The translations under genes were made by a program, and so were the position numbers. A stretch of DNA of 64,000 nt from Novosphingobium sp. 9 (GTDB lineage: Bacteria > Pseudomonadota > Alphaproteobacteria > Sphingomonadales > Sphingomonadaceae): assembly GCF_025340265.1 (NCBI RefSeq), contig NZ_CP022707.1:1364501-1428500 (forward strand). Direction: 5' to 3'. Of the stretch, positions 36,909 to 45,458 are shown one piece after another (within the stretch, counting starts at the first letter, position 1; every line of letters starts with the position of its first letter). The notes under the pieces were generated by a model. The model saw only the letters and a list, made by a program, of their open reading frames with translations. It did not search any database and was not told the DNA's origin.

Positions 36909-38738
36909 TCAGTCGTTCTTCTTGCGGCTCTGCTTCTTGCGCTCGTTCGGATCGAGGATCGCCTTGCGCAGACGGACCGACTGCGGGGTGACTTCGACCA
37001 TCTCGTCGTCGTCGATGTAGGCGATGGCCTGCTCCAGCGTCATCACGCGCGGCGGGGTGAGGCGGATGGCGTCGTCCTTGCCGGTCGAACGGAAGTTCGT
37101 CAGCTGCTTCGACTTCATCGGGTTGACTTCGAGATCGTCGGTCTTGGCGTTCTCGCCGATCAGCATGCCCTCGTAGATCTTCTCCTGGGGCTTGATGAAC
37201 AGCACGCCGCGATCTTCGAGCGAGTTCAGCGCGTAGCCGACGGCCTCACCGGTGCAGTTCGAGATCAGCACGCCGTTCTGGCGGCCTTCGATCGGACCCT
37301 TGTGGCTGTCGTACTTCTCGAACAGGCGGTTCATGATGCCGGTGCCGCGCGTGTCCGAAAGGAACTCGCCGTGGTAGCCGATCAGGCCGCGCGAAGGGGC
37401 CGAGAAGGTGATGCGGGTCTTGCCCGAGCCCGACGGACGCATGTCGGTCAGTTCGGCCTTGCGGCGCTGCATCTTCTCGACGACCGTGCCCGAGTGCTCG
37501 TCGTCCACGTCGATCACGACGGTTTCGTAAGGCTCGGTGCGGCCACCGTTCTCGTCGGTGCCGAACAGCACGCGGGGACGGCTGATGCCCAGTTCGAAAC
37601 CTTCGCGGCGCATCGTCTCGATGACGACGCCAAGCTGAAGCTCGCCGCGCCCGGCGACTTCGAAGCTGTCCTTGTCAGCCGATTCGGTGACGCGGATGGC
37701 GACGTTGGTTTCCGCTTCGCGCATCAGGCGGTCGCGGATCATGCGGCTCGTCACCTTGTCGCCTTCGCGGCCCGCGAGCGGCGAGTCGTTTACGGCAAAG
37801 CGCATGGCGAGGGTCGGCGGATCGATCGGCTGAGCCTTGATCGGCACAGTGACCTGCGGATCGGCGATGGTGTTGGCGACGGTCGCCTTCTCAAGGCCGG
37901 CCAGCGCGATGATGTCACCGGCGCGCGCTTCGTCCACGGGAACGCGGTCGAGGCCACGGAACGAGAGCACCTTGGTGGCGCGGCCCACTTCGATGACCTT
38001 GCCGTCCATGTCGAGGGCGCGGATCGGGTCGTTGACCTTCAGCGTGCCCGACTGGACGCGGCCGGTCAGCACGCGGCCCATGAAGTTGTCGCGGTCCAGC
38101 AGCGTCGCCAGGAACGAGAACGGCGCATCGACGTCGAGATCGGGCGCGGGAACGTGCTCGACGATCTTCTCGAACAGCGGGGTCAGGGTGCCTTCGCGCA
38201 GGTCCGGATCGTAGCTGGCGTAGCCGTTGCGGCCCGAGGCGTAGAGCACCGGGAAGTCGAGCTGCTCGTCGTTGGCGTCGAGGCTGACGAAGAGGTCGAA
38301 CACTTCGTCGAGCACTTCGGCGTGACGGCCATCGGGACGGTCGATCTTGTTGACGACGACGATCGGCTTGAGGCCGAGGCCCAGCGCCTTGCCGGTCACG
38401 AACTTGGTCTGCGGCATCGCGCCTTCCGACGAGTCGACCAGCAGAACGACGCCGTCGACCATCGAGAGGATGCGCTCGACTTCGGCACCGAAGTCGGCGT
38501 GGCCGGGGGTGTCGACGATGTTGATGCGATAGCCGTTCCACTCGATCGAGGTCGGCTTCGCGAGAATGGTGATCCCGCGCTCCTTTTCGAGGTCGTTGGA
38601 GTCCATCGCGCGCTCTTCGACGCGCTGGTTGTCGCGGAAGGTGCCGGACTGGCGGAACAGCTGGTCGACGAGCGTGGTCTTGCCATGGTCGACGTGCGCA
38701 ATAATCGCGATATTGCGCAAGGGAAGCGGGGCGGACAT
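36909..38738 (-). CDS. typA: GTP-binding protein TypA/BipA
   Basis: 609-residue translational GTPase related to EF-G, which binds ribosomes and is involved in 50S assembly and stress adaptation. G1 AHVDHGKTT (about 14-22), switch and G2 region RGITILAK, G3 DTPGHADF, G4 NKIDRPDGR, then domains II, III and V and the BipA-specific C-terminal domain ([29 protein letters not shown]). Ends in a basic tail. The ATG at 38738 gives the family-standard [19 protein letters not shown] start; the frame extends upstream without meaning. Confidence 0.95.
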   Translation of the reverse strand: MSAPLPLRNIAIIAHVDHGKTTLVDQLFRQSGTFRDNQRVEERAMDSNDLEKERGITILAKPTSIEWNGYRINIVDTPGHADFGAEVERILSMVDGVVLLVDSSEGAMPQTKFVTGKALGLGLKPIVVVNKIDRPDGRHAEVLDEVFDLFVSLDANDEQLDFPVLYASGRNGYASYDPDLREGTLTPLFEKIVEHVPAPDLDVDAPFSFLATLLDRDNFMGRVLTGRVQSGTLKVNDPIRALDMDGKVIEVGRATKVLSFRGLDRVPVDEARAGDIIALAGLEKATVANTIADPQVTVPIKAQPIDPPTLAMRFAVNDSPLAGREGDKVTSRMIRDRLMREAETNVAIRVTESADKDSFEVAGRGELQLGVVIETMRREGFELGISRPRVLFGTDENGGRTEPYETVVIDVDDEHSGTVVEKMQRRKAELTDMRPSGSGKTRITFSAPSRGLIGYHGEFLSDTRGTGIMNRLFEKYDSHKGPIEGRQNGVLISNCTGEAVGYALNSLEDRGVLFIKPQEKIYEGMLIGENAKTDDLEVNPMKSKQLTNFRSTGKDDAIRLTPPRVMTLEQAIAYIDDDEMVEVTPQSVRLRKAILDPNERKKQSRKKND

Positions 38739-39048
38739 GCGTTTTGCCTTCGGTATGGAGGGGCAGGACGGTGCGTCGCTGCACCGCAAAATCCGCGCGC
38801 CCTTAGCGCAAGAGTGCCTGCACGGCAAGTCCGGGGCGGCGGGGCGCTCCCGACAGGGACGGGCCAAAAAGGCTGCGGTCGGGCGTGGGCGGCGGCATCG
38901 GGGCGCTGTCCTCTGGCTCCCCCGCGATGTTGCGCTTGCGTGATACGATTCGGAAATGCTTTGAAATTTCGGGTGCCTTGTGAAACAACTTCGCGCTGAG
39001 AAAGGCCATCGCCCAAGATGGCCTTGTCGCACGAACGGGGGAAAGATC
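38739..39048. other. Divergent promoter region, typA and RDD pair
   Basis: 310 bp separating typA (minus) from the first RDD gene (plus). No gene, repeat or clear hairpin seen; should hold both promoters. Confidence 0.5.
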
Positions 39049-39531
39049 ATGGTGCCTTACGGCGGTTTCTGGTGGCGGGTCCTCGCCTATTTCATCGACG
39101 CGATCGTGATGCAGGTGGTGATGAGTGTCCTGGGCGCCATCATGGGCGTTGGAATCGGTCTGGGTTCGGTAATGGGCGGCATGGACCAGACCGGCGCGAA
39201 CTTCGCCATCATCGCCCTGACGACCAGCATCAGTCTGGTGCTCAGCTGGCTCTACTTCGCAATCATGGAAAGTTCGCCCACACAAGGCACGCTGGGCAAG
39301 ATGGCAGTCGGTCTGGTCGTGACGGACGAGTTTGGCCAGCGCATCGGCTTCGGCAGGGCGACCGGGCGCTATTTCGCCAAGATCCTCTCCAGCCTGATCC
39401 TGTGCATCGGCTACATCATGGTCGCCTTCACCGAGCGCAAGCAGGGCCTGCACGACATCGTGGCGCGCACGCTCGTCTACAAGACGCGCGATCCGAAGCT
39501 GGTCGCGATGGATGAGCGGGTGTTTGCGTAA
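39049..39531 (+). CDS. RDD family membrane protein (paralogue 1)
   Basis: 160 residues. The N-terminus PYGGFWWRVLAYFIDAIV has the conserved R and D residues of the RDD domain in the first helix; the second part (SSPTQGTLGKMAVGLVVTDEFGQRIGFGRATGRYFAKILS) is the family's conserved loop and third helix. About four hydrophobic helices. GGGGGAAAG precedes the ATG. RDD proteins are poorly understood; some act in Na+/H+ exchange or ion homeostasis. Followed 11 bp later by a paralogue. Confidence 0.85.
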   Translation: MVPYGGFWWRVLAYFIDAIVMQVVMSVLGAIMGVGIGLGSVMGGMDQTGANFAIIALTTSISLVLSWLYFAIMESSPTQGTLGKMAVGLVVTDEFGQRIGFGRATGRYFAKILSSLILCIGYIMVAFTERKQGLHDIVARTLVYKTRDPKLVAMDERVFA

Positions 39532-39542
39532 GGGGCATGCAA

Positions 39543-40034
39543 ATGTCGCCTTACGGAGGGTTCTGGTGGCGCGTGCTGGCTGCCGCCGTGGATGGGCTGG
39601 TGCTCCTTGCGCTGGGCACCGTGCTGCGGCTTGCGCTGGGCGACGGATACCCGCCCTTATGGACGCGGGTCGGTGGTTCCGTCGTCCATTTGGCTGCGCT
39701 TCTCAAGCGGACCGGCCTGCTGTTGCTGCTGCACTGGCTCTATTATGCGCTAACGGAGAGCTCTTCATGGCAGGCGACGCTCGGCAAGCTGGCGGTTGGG
39801 TTGGTCGTGACCGACGAGGCTGGCCGCAGGATCAGTTTTGCCCGTGGCACCGGGCGCTATTTCGCCAAGGTGCTCTCCGGGCTGGCTTTGTGCGTTGGTT
39901 ACCTGATGGTCGCTTTCACACAGCGCAAGCGTGGATTGCACGATATTCTGGCTGGAACGCTTGTTTTCAGGACGCGTGATCCGCACCTCTTGGGCCTGAA
40001 TGGTTGCAGTTTTCGCGTGAAGGGGGAGCGATGA
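39543..40034 (+). CDS. RDD family membrane protein (paralogue 2)
   Basis: 163 residues, colinear with the preceding gene: SPYGGFWWRVLAAAVDGLVLL, then SSSWQATLGKLAVGLVVTDEAGRRISFARGTGRYFAKVLSG. The first extracellular or cytoplasmic loop is shorter and differs. I start at 39543 because AGGGG lies 7 nt upstream and it aligns with the paralogue; ATG 39537 is too close. The tandem arrangement suggests a recent duplication and perhaps a heteromer. Confidence 0.82.
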   Translation: MSPYGGFWWRVLAAAVDGLVLLALGTVLRLALGDGYPPLWTRVGGSVVHLAALLKRTGLLLLLHWLYYALTESSSWQATLGKLAVGLVVTDEAGRRISFARGTGRYFAKVLSGLALCVGYLMVAFTQRKRGLHDILAGTLVFRTRDPHLLGLNGCSFRVKGER

Positions 40035-40145
40035 AGTTTCGGCAAAGCGTGCATTTCGCCGCGCTTTGCGGTTGCAAACAATTGCTTTGCTGCATGTGGG
40101 CGACGCTATGCCCTATCTGGAAGGATTGAAGACGGGACGTTCCAG

Positions 40146-41453
40146 ATGACTATCAATTACCGCAGCTTCGGGTTTCAGGTGCTTGTCGGCATGGTCGCAG
40201 GGCTTGCGCTCGGTGTGGCCGCGCGGGCGATCGGACCGGCTGGCGGCGGTGATCTGAACTGGCTGGCGGTGACGCTGAAGACGTTGGGCAGCGTCTTCGT
40301 CACGCTGCTGAAGGCGGTGGTGCCGCCGCTGGTGTTCACCGCCATCGTCGCCTCGATCGCCAACTTGCGCGCGCTCGACAATGCCGCGCGGTTGGCGGGG
40401 CAGACGCTGCTGTGGTTCGCGATCACCGCGCTGATCGCGGTGTCCATCGGCATCGCCATCGGCCTCGTGTTCCAGCCGGGCGTGGGCATCGGCCCTGCCG
40501 CAACGCCGCCGACACGCCCCGATTCGGTGGGCGGCTGGCTCGACTTCCTGACAGGTCTCGTCCCCGGCAACAGCCTCGCGCTGACCGGCTCCAGCAAGCT
40601 GACGGCGGACGGCGGCGTGTCCACCAGCCTCTCGTTCAACGTGCTGCAACTCCTGGTAATCTCCATCGCGGTGGGCCTCGCGACACTGAAAGTGGGCGAA
40701 AAGGCCGAGCCGTTCCTCGCCTTCGTGCGCTCGTTCCTGGCGGTGGTCCGCGCGATCCTGGGCTGGATCATCCGCCTGACGCCGATCGGATCGGCCGCGT
40801 TGATCGGCACGGCGGTCGCGACCTATGGCTGGGAAGCGCTGGCGCGTCTGGGCACGTTCACCGCGACGATCTACCTCGGCCTCGCGCTGGTGCTGCTGGT
40901 GGTCTATCCGCTGCTGCTGCTGGCCCATGGCCTGAGCCCGCGCGCGTTCTTCGCCAAGGCCTGGCCGGCGATCCAGCTGGGCTTCGTCTCGCGCTCGTCG
41001 GTCGGCACCATGCCCGTCACCGAGACCGTGACCGAGCGCCTTGGCGTTGAGAAGGGCTATGCCGCCTTCGCGATCCCGCTGGCCTCGACCACCAAGATGG
41101 ACGGCTGCGCCTCGATCTATCCGGCGCTCTCGGCGATTTTCGTGGCGGGCTTCTACGGCATCCATCTGGCGCCGATCGACTATCTGCTGATCGTGTTCGT
41201 CTCGGTCGTCGGCTCGGCGGCGACGGCGGGGCTGACCGGCGCGGTGGTGATGCTCACGCTCACGCTCTCGACGCTGGGCCTGCCGCTGGAGGGCGCAGGG
41301 CTACTGCTCGCCATCGACCCGATCCTCGACATGGGGCGCACGGCGGTGAACGTGGCAGGGCAGGTGCTGGTCGCCACGCTCGTCGCCAAGCGCGAGGGCA
41401 TTCTGGACGAGGGCGCTTACAACGGTGCTGCTGGAGAATTGGCGGCTGCCTAG
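40146..41453 (+). CDS. Dicarboxylate/cation:sodium symporter (DAACS)
   Basis: 435-residue DctA/GltP-type transporter. About eight helices and two re-entrant hairpins; family motifs SRSSVGTMPVTETV (serine-rich hairpin), STTKMDGCASIYPALSAIFVA and DPILDMGRTAVNVAGQ are clear. Such proteins take up C4-dicarboxylates or acidic amino acids with Na+ or H+. No two-component regulator is adjacent. A repeat element lies immediately after its stop. Confidence 0.88.
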   Translation: MTINYRSFGFQVLVGMVAGLALGVAARAIGPAGGGDLNWLAVTLKTLGSVFVTLLKAVVPPLVFTAIVASIANLRALDNAARLAGQTLLWFAITALIAVSIGIAIGLVFQPGVGIGPAATPPTRPDSVGGWLDFLTGLVPGNSLALTGSSKLTADGGVSTSLSFNVLQLLVISIAVGLATLKVGEKAEPFLAFVRSFLAVVRAILGWIIRLTPIGSAALIGTAVATYGWEALARLGTFTATIYLGLALVLLVVYPLLLLAHGLSPRAFFAKAWPAIQLGFVSRSSVGTMPVTETVTERLGVEKGYAAFAIPLASTTKMDGCASIYPALSAIFVAGFYGIHLAPIDYLLIVFVSVVGSAATAGLTGAVVMLTLTLSTLGLPLEGAGLLLAIDPILDMGRTAVNVAGQVLVATLVAKREGILDEGAYNGAAGELAAA

Positions 41454-41500
41454 AGCATTTTCTGATCAGGCGGATCACCTGATGACTCGGAAAATGCGGC
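41451..41500. repeat. Small palindromic repeat (REP-like)
   Basis: Nested inverted repeats right after the symporter stop codon: outer arms gcattttc (41455-41462) / gaaaatgc (41490-41497), inner arms atcagg (41465-41470) / cctgat (41478-41483). The tagagcattttc start resembles dispersed alphaproteobacterial repeats; only one copy was seen in this window. Confidence 0.6.
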
Positions 41501-41654
41501 AAACCGCATTAGCTTTCGGTGCCTGATTATTCAGGACTTTGTGACAGCGCCGGGAACTGAAATTCCGTCTATGCCGTTCCCCCTGCATATGGCGCGCAAG
41601 CCTCGCGCGCCGCAGCGTCTGCGGGCTTTTTGCTGCAGCGCTGGCGGGAGACGG

Positions 41655-41951
41655 ATGATGTACGAATTCCAGTCGGAAACGGTCGCGAGCGAAGTGACTG
41701 TGCGCGTCGATCACGGTGTTTCACACGGCGATGCTGCACCTGTCTCCAGCAAGAAATCGCGCGCGATCCCCGACGAGTTCGTGCAGGACACGCTCCATGC
41801 CTCCAGCCTGCTGCAACGCTCGGCGCTGGGCCTGCTCGGCAATGCCGACTGGACGCGGCGCTTTGCCAGCGATGCGCAGAACATGGCCGACCTGCTGCGC
41901 GCGATGGGCTTCGTCGGTGTGCCGGGTGCGGTGACGCTTCCGCGTGGTTAA
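41655..41951 (+). CDS. Small hypothetical cytosolic protein
   Basis: 98 residues, charged and without membrane helices. GGGAG lies 4 nt before the ATG at 41655 and 7 nt before the adjacent ATG at 41658. The C-terminal half (LHASSLLQRSALGLLGNADWTRRFASDAQNMADLLRAMGF) looks amphipathic and helical. No family recognised. Codon usage matches the neighbours. Convergent with copB, 53 bp apart. Confidence 0.6.
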   Translation: MMYEFQSETVASEVTVRVDHGVSHGDAAPVSSKKSRAIPDEFVQDTLHASSLLQRSALGLLGNADWTRRFASDAQNMADLLRAMGFVGVPGAVTLPRG

Positions 41952-42004
41952 GGCGTTTTCGAGCCGCTTCGGCCCGCAACTCTCGCCGCGGGCCGAACGT
42001 ATCT

Positions 42005-42994
42005 TCAGAACCAGGCGCGAATGCCGATCACGGCGACGGGCCGGTCGGGATCATCGCCACTGGCGCGCATATAGTCAGCCGTCCGCCCGAAGCTCTTCTG
42101 CCATTCCACCCCCACGTAAGGTGCGAATTCACGGGCGACCTCGTAGCGCAGGCGCAGGCCCGCTTCGAGTGAGGTGAGCCCCGCGCCGGTGCGCAGGTTC
42201 GGCATGTCCTGCGCCGAGACATTCGCCTCGATGCGCGGTTGCAGGATCAGGCGCTGGGTCACGCGGATGTCGTGATCGGCCTCGATCCGTCCGGTCAGCT
42301 CGCCATGGGTGGAGAGGAACGCGCGAGCTTCCACGTCGAACATGTAGGGCGCCAGGCCCTCGATCCCGACCGTGGCCTGCGTGCGGTTCGGGCCGGGCGC
42401 GATCACCTCGCGCACGCCTGCCTGCGCATCGAACCACGGGCCGATGGCATGGCTCCAGAGGGCCTGAACCTCGGCGCTGTCGAGCCCGCCGTGGAAGGCC
42501 GCCTCGCCCTCGCTCTTGATCCACAGACGGTCGGTATCGCCGCCGGTGCGGGCATCGGCTTCCCATGCCCAGCCGTCTGTGCCTTTCCCAGACTGGGCCT
42601 CCAGCCGGTCGAGCAGGACCATGGTGGAGGGCATCGAGCCCATCTCGTGCATCATCGCCATGCGCGCGCTGGCCATTTCACCCGCCGGATAGAACGCATC
42701 GGCAGCGTGCGCCGGGCCGGAGAGCGCAACGGGTGGGGGCGGGCCTTGCTTCGGTTCTGTCGCGGGTGAGGCAGGCATATCCATGCCATCCATCTCCGAC
42801 ATGTCGTGCGAAGGAGCCGGTGACGCAGGCGGTTTAGGCCCGGCGTGCCCGGCATGGTCGTGGCCGCCCATGTCCATCCCCGACATATCCATGCCCGCCA
42901 TGTCGTCCATCGACGTTTGATCCCCCGAGGTCTGCGCCATAGCGGAAACCGGAAGCGCCCAGCAGGCCCCGGCGAGCAGCAGAGCGCGGATCAT
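42005..42994 (-). CDS. copB: Copper resistance protein B (outer membrane)
   Basis: 329 residues. Signal peptide about 1-20 (AMA-Q). A Met/His/Asp-rich copper-binding stretch (about 27-75, MDDMAGMDMSGMDMGGHDHAGH) is followed by a beta-barrel (about 115-329) with CopB features: DAQAGVREVIAPGPNRTQATVGIEGLAPY, LILQPRIEANVS, SLEAGLRLRYEVAREFAPYVGVEW, terminal Phe. It binds or sequesters copper at the outer membrane. The start overlaps the copA stop by ATGA, so the two are translationally coupled. Confidence 0.92.
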   Translation of the reverse strand: MIRALLLAGACWALPVSAMAQTSGDQTSMDDMAGMDMSGMDMGGHDHAGHAGPKPPASPAPSHDMSEMDGMDMPASPATEPKQGPPPPVALSGPAHAADAFYPAGEMASARMAMMHEMGSMPSTMVLLDRLEAQSGKGTDGWAWEADARTGGDTDRLWIKSEGEAAFHGGLDSAEVQALWSHAIGPWFDAQAGVREVIAPGPNRTQATVGIEGLAPYMFDVEARAFLSTHGELTGRIEADHDIRVTQRLILQPRIEANVSAQDMPNLRTGAGLTSLEAGLRLRYEVAREFAPYVGVEWQKSFGRTADYMRASGDDPDRPVAVIGIRAWF

Positions 42995-44775
42995 GCGGCG
43001 CCTCCATCCATCGGACGCACCGAGACGACGTTGAACATCCCGGCCATCATGTGCAGCAGCAGATGGCAGTGGAACGCCCAGTCGCCCGGCGCATCGGCGG
43101 TAAGGTCGAACGCCGCATAGCCGCCCGGCAGCACGTTGACGGTGTGCTTGCGCGGCGCCCGGTTGCCCTTGCCGTTGGCAAGATCGAACAGGAAACCGTG
43201 CAGGTGGATCGGATGGGTCATCATCGTCAGGTTGACCAGTTTGAAGCGAACTCTTTCTCCGCGTTCGAGGCGGATCGGCTGGGTCATGTGCGAGAATTTG
43301 CGCCCATCGAACGACCACATGTAGCGCGCCATGTTGCCGGTCAGGTAGACGACGATCTCGCGCGTCGGTGCAGTGACGTCGGCGCGCGGTTCTGGCGCTT
43401 CGAGATCGGTGTAGACGAGCACGCGGTGGTCGACATGTTCGAGGCCGAGGCCCCGGTCGCCCATGCGATCGGCAGGCATCGGCGCGATCATGTCGACACC
43501 GGGATTGAGATCGATGCCGGGCGCATTGGCGGGATCGCGCATTGTCATCGAGCCATGGTCCATCTCCATGTGCGACATGCCGCTCATGCCCTGCATATCC
43601 CCCATATCGCCCATGCCCATGTCGCGCATGGTGAGGCGAGGGGGCTTGCGCAACGCTGGCACCGGCGCGGTCATGCCGGGACGCGTCGCGAGTGTCGCGA
43701 GGGCCATGCCGGAGCGGTCGATGCTCTCGGCCACGAGGGTATAGGCGCGGTCCTGCGGGGTCACGATCACGTCGTAGGTTTCGGCAACGCCGATCTGTAT
43801 CTCGTCGGTCTCGACCGGCTTCACGTCGCTGCCGTCCGCCGCGATCACGGTCAGCGGCAGGTCGGAGATGCGCAGGTTGAAGATCGTCATCGCCGAGGCG
43901 TTGATGATGCGCAGCCGCACGCGTTCCCCTGCGCGGAACAGCCCGGTCCAGTTGGCGAGCGGATCGTGCCCGTTGACGAGATAGGTATAGGTGGACCCGG
44001 TCACGTCGGCGATGTCGGTGGGCGACATGCGCGTGCGACTCCAGCGCAGCCGGTCGGACAGCGGCATCGGCTTGCCCGAGGGGCTTTGCGTCAGCGTCTG
44101 CTGCTGGAAGTTGAACACATCGGGATCGACCTTCAGCTTGTGGAGCATGGCCATGGGCGACAGCGCGCTCCAGTCCGAGAGGACGAGGATCATCTCGCGG
44201 TCGCTCGCTACGCGCTCGGGCCCGGCGGGGTCGATCACCAGCGGGCCGATCAGGCCGGTGCCTTCCTGTCCGCCCGAGTGGCTGTGATACCAGTAGGTGC
44301 CCGACTGGTGCACCGGGAAGCGATAGCGGAAGGTCTCGCCGGGGCGGATGCCGGGGAACGAGAGGCCCGGAACGCCGTCCATCTGGAACGGCAGCACCAG
44401 CCCGTGCCAGTGGATCGAGCTGTCCTCGTCGAGATGGTTGGTGACGTCGATGGCGGCGTCCTGCCCTTCGCGAAGGCGGATCAGCGGGCCGGGGACGGTG
44501 CCGTTGACGCAGGTCGCCTGCATCGTGCGGCGCCCGACGATGAAGGGCGTGCGGGCGATGGTGAGGGCGATGTGCTCGCCCGAGAGCGTGCCATCGGCGG
44601 TGTTCATAGGCATCGGCCCGTTCGTCATGGGCCCGCCTGTCATCGGTATCGTGTGGTGGGAATGGTCGGTCTGGGCCATGGCCCAGCGCGGCAGCAGCAG
44701 CGAGGCGCCCAGCGCTCCGCCGATGGCTCCGGCGCGGCCCAGCAGGGCGCGCCGGTCGAATGCGGTATCGGTCAT
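42991..44775 (-). CDS. copA: Multicopper oxidase CopA
   Basis: 594-residue periplasmic cuprous oxidase. The N-terminus has a twin-arginine signal (RRALLGRAGAIGGALGAS, about 8-25). All copper-site motifs are present: HWHG (type 2/3), WYHSHSGGQ, HPIHLHG, and HCHLLLHMMAGM with the type 1 ligands. A Met-rich insert (about 408-440, MGMGDMGDMQGMSGMSHMEM) fits CopA. GAGGAC lies about 7 nt upstream of the ATG at 44775. It oxidises Cu(I) and detoxifies copper together with CopB. Confidence 0.95.
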   Translation of the reverse strand: MTDTAFDRRALLGRAGAIGGALGASLLLPRWAMAQTDHSHHTIPMTGGPMTNGPMPMNTADGTLSGEHIALTIARTPFIVGRRTMQATCVNGTVPGPLIRLREGQDAAIDVTNHLDEDSSIHWHGLVLPFQMDGVPGLSFPGIRPGETFRYRFPVHQSGTYWYHSHSGGQEGTGLIGPLVIDPAGPERVASDREMILVLSDWSALSPMAMLHKLKVDPDVFNFQQQTLTQSPSGKPMPLSDRLRWSRTRMSPTDIADVTGSTYTYLVNGHDPLANWTGLFRAGERVRLRIINASAMTIFNLRISDLPLTVIAADGSDVKPVETDEIQIGVAETYDVIVTPQDRAYTLVAESIDRSGMALATLATRPGMTAPVPALRKPPRLTMRDMGMGDMGDMQGMSGMSHMEMDHGSMTMRDPANAPGIDLNPGVDMIAPMPADRMGDRGLGLEHVDHRVLVYTDLEAPEPRADVTAPTREIVVYLTGNMARYMWSFDGRKFSHMTQPIRLERGERVRFKLVNLTMMTHPIHLHGFLFDLANGKGNRAPRKHTVNVLPGGYAAFDLTADAPGDWAFHCHLLLHMMAGMFNVVSVRPMDGGAA

Positions 44776-44863
44776 CTGTCTGTCCTCTCCGGTCGCACAG
44801 CGGCGCCGGGATGAGCATCTTCGTGTCCGGCGCGCCTTTAGGGGCGGGCCGGGATGTCGAGGC

Positions 44864-45289
44864 TCAGGACAGTCGCGGTGGGGGAGGATCGAGCGCGGCG
44901 GGACGGCGCAGGGCAAGGGCGGGAAGCGCGCGCGTTTCGGGGGCAAGCGGATCGAGTTGCGCCGGAATCGCGCTCGGCAGATCGGGCACGGTCACGCCCG
45001 CTGCCATCAGGCACGAGGCGAGGCAGTGCAGCGTTGCCGCCGCATCGTGGTGCATGTCGCCGGGAGAGGTGTCGTCGCAGCAGGGCGCGCGGGTCTCTTC
45101 GGACGCCATCGTGTGATGGCCGTGGGGCGCCATATCCATCGGTCCCATCTGCATCGGCGCCGCGCCCGCAAAGGCAGGGGCCAGCGCCAGCAGTAGTGCG
45201 CACAGCGCCATGACCAGCGCAACCGCCACCCGAACACCAGGCAGGCACGTGGGCGCGCTGCGGATCGGGGAAGGGCAGGCGATGCTCAC
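44864..45289 (-). CDS. Small Cys/His/Met-rich exported protein upstream of copA
   Basis: About 141 residues from GTG at 45289 (start uncertain; GTG 45229 and ATG 45211 are alternatives with no better ribosome-binding site). A hydrophobic signal-like helix ends near AFAGAAP and is followed by MQMGPMDMAPHGHHTM and a Cys/His cluster (APCCDD, DMHHD, LHCLASCLM). A final Pro-rich tail follows. The Met/His/Cys richness and position 88 bp before copA suggest a copper-binding accessory, comparable to small DUF2946-like proteins. No family assignment is certain. Confidence 0.6.
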   Translation of the reverse strand: MSIACPSPIRSAPTCLPGVRVAVALVMALCALLLALAPAFAGAAPMQMGPMDMAPHGHHTMASEETRAPCCDDTSPGDMHHDAAATLHCLASCLMAAGVTVPDLPSAIPAQLDPLAPETRALPALALRRPAALDPPPPRLS

Positions 45290-45317
45290 GCGAGGGATGA
45301 TCCTGAAACGAAAAACC

Positions 45318-45376
45318 GGGAGCGCTGATCGAAAGACGAGGGGCGGCAACTGCCCTCGGCCCGATCAGGCGCTCCC
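45318..45376 (-). terminator. Rho-independent terminator of glcB
   Basis: Long stem with arms 45318-45331 and 45362-45376 (one bulged base) enclosing a second small hairpin, followed on the minus strand by GGTTTTTCG. It lies about 80 bp after the glcB stop and separates the glyoxylate genes from the copper genes. Confidence 0.75.
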
Positions 45377-45458
45377 AGTGTAGCGCCGGTGTTCCGCTGC
45401 TCGCAAGGGGCTTGGCGCAAGCGGTCCGGCATCCCCGGTTCGTTATCGGGGGCCCCGG

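Noticed and set aside
42997..44818. Upstream extension of the copB frame to about 937 residues
   Set aside because: The extension is Arg/Pro/His-rich noise antiframe to copA; the copB signal peptide at 42994 and the ATGA overlap fix the start.
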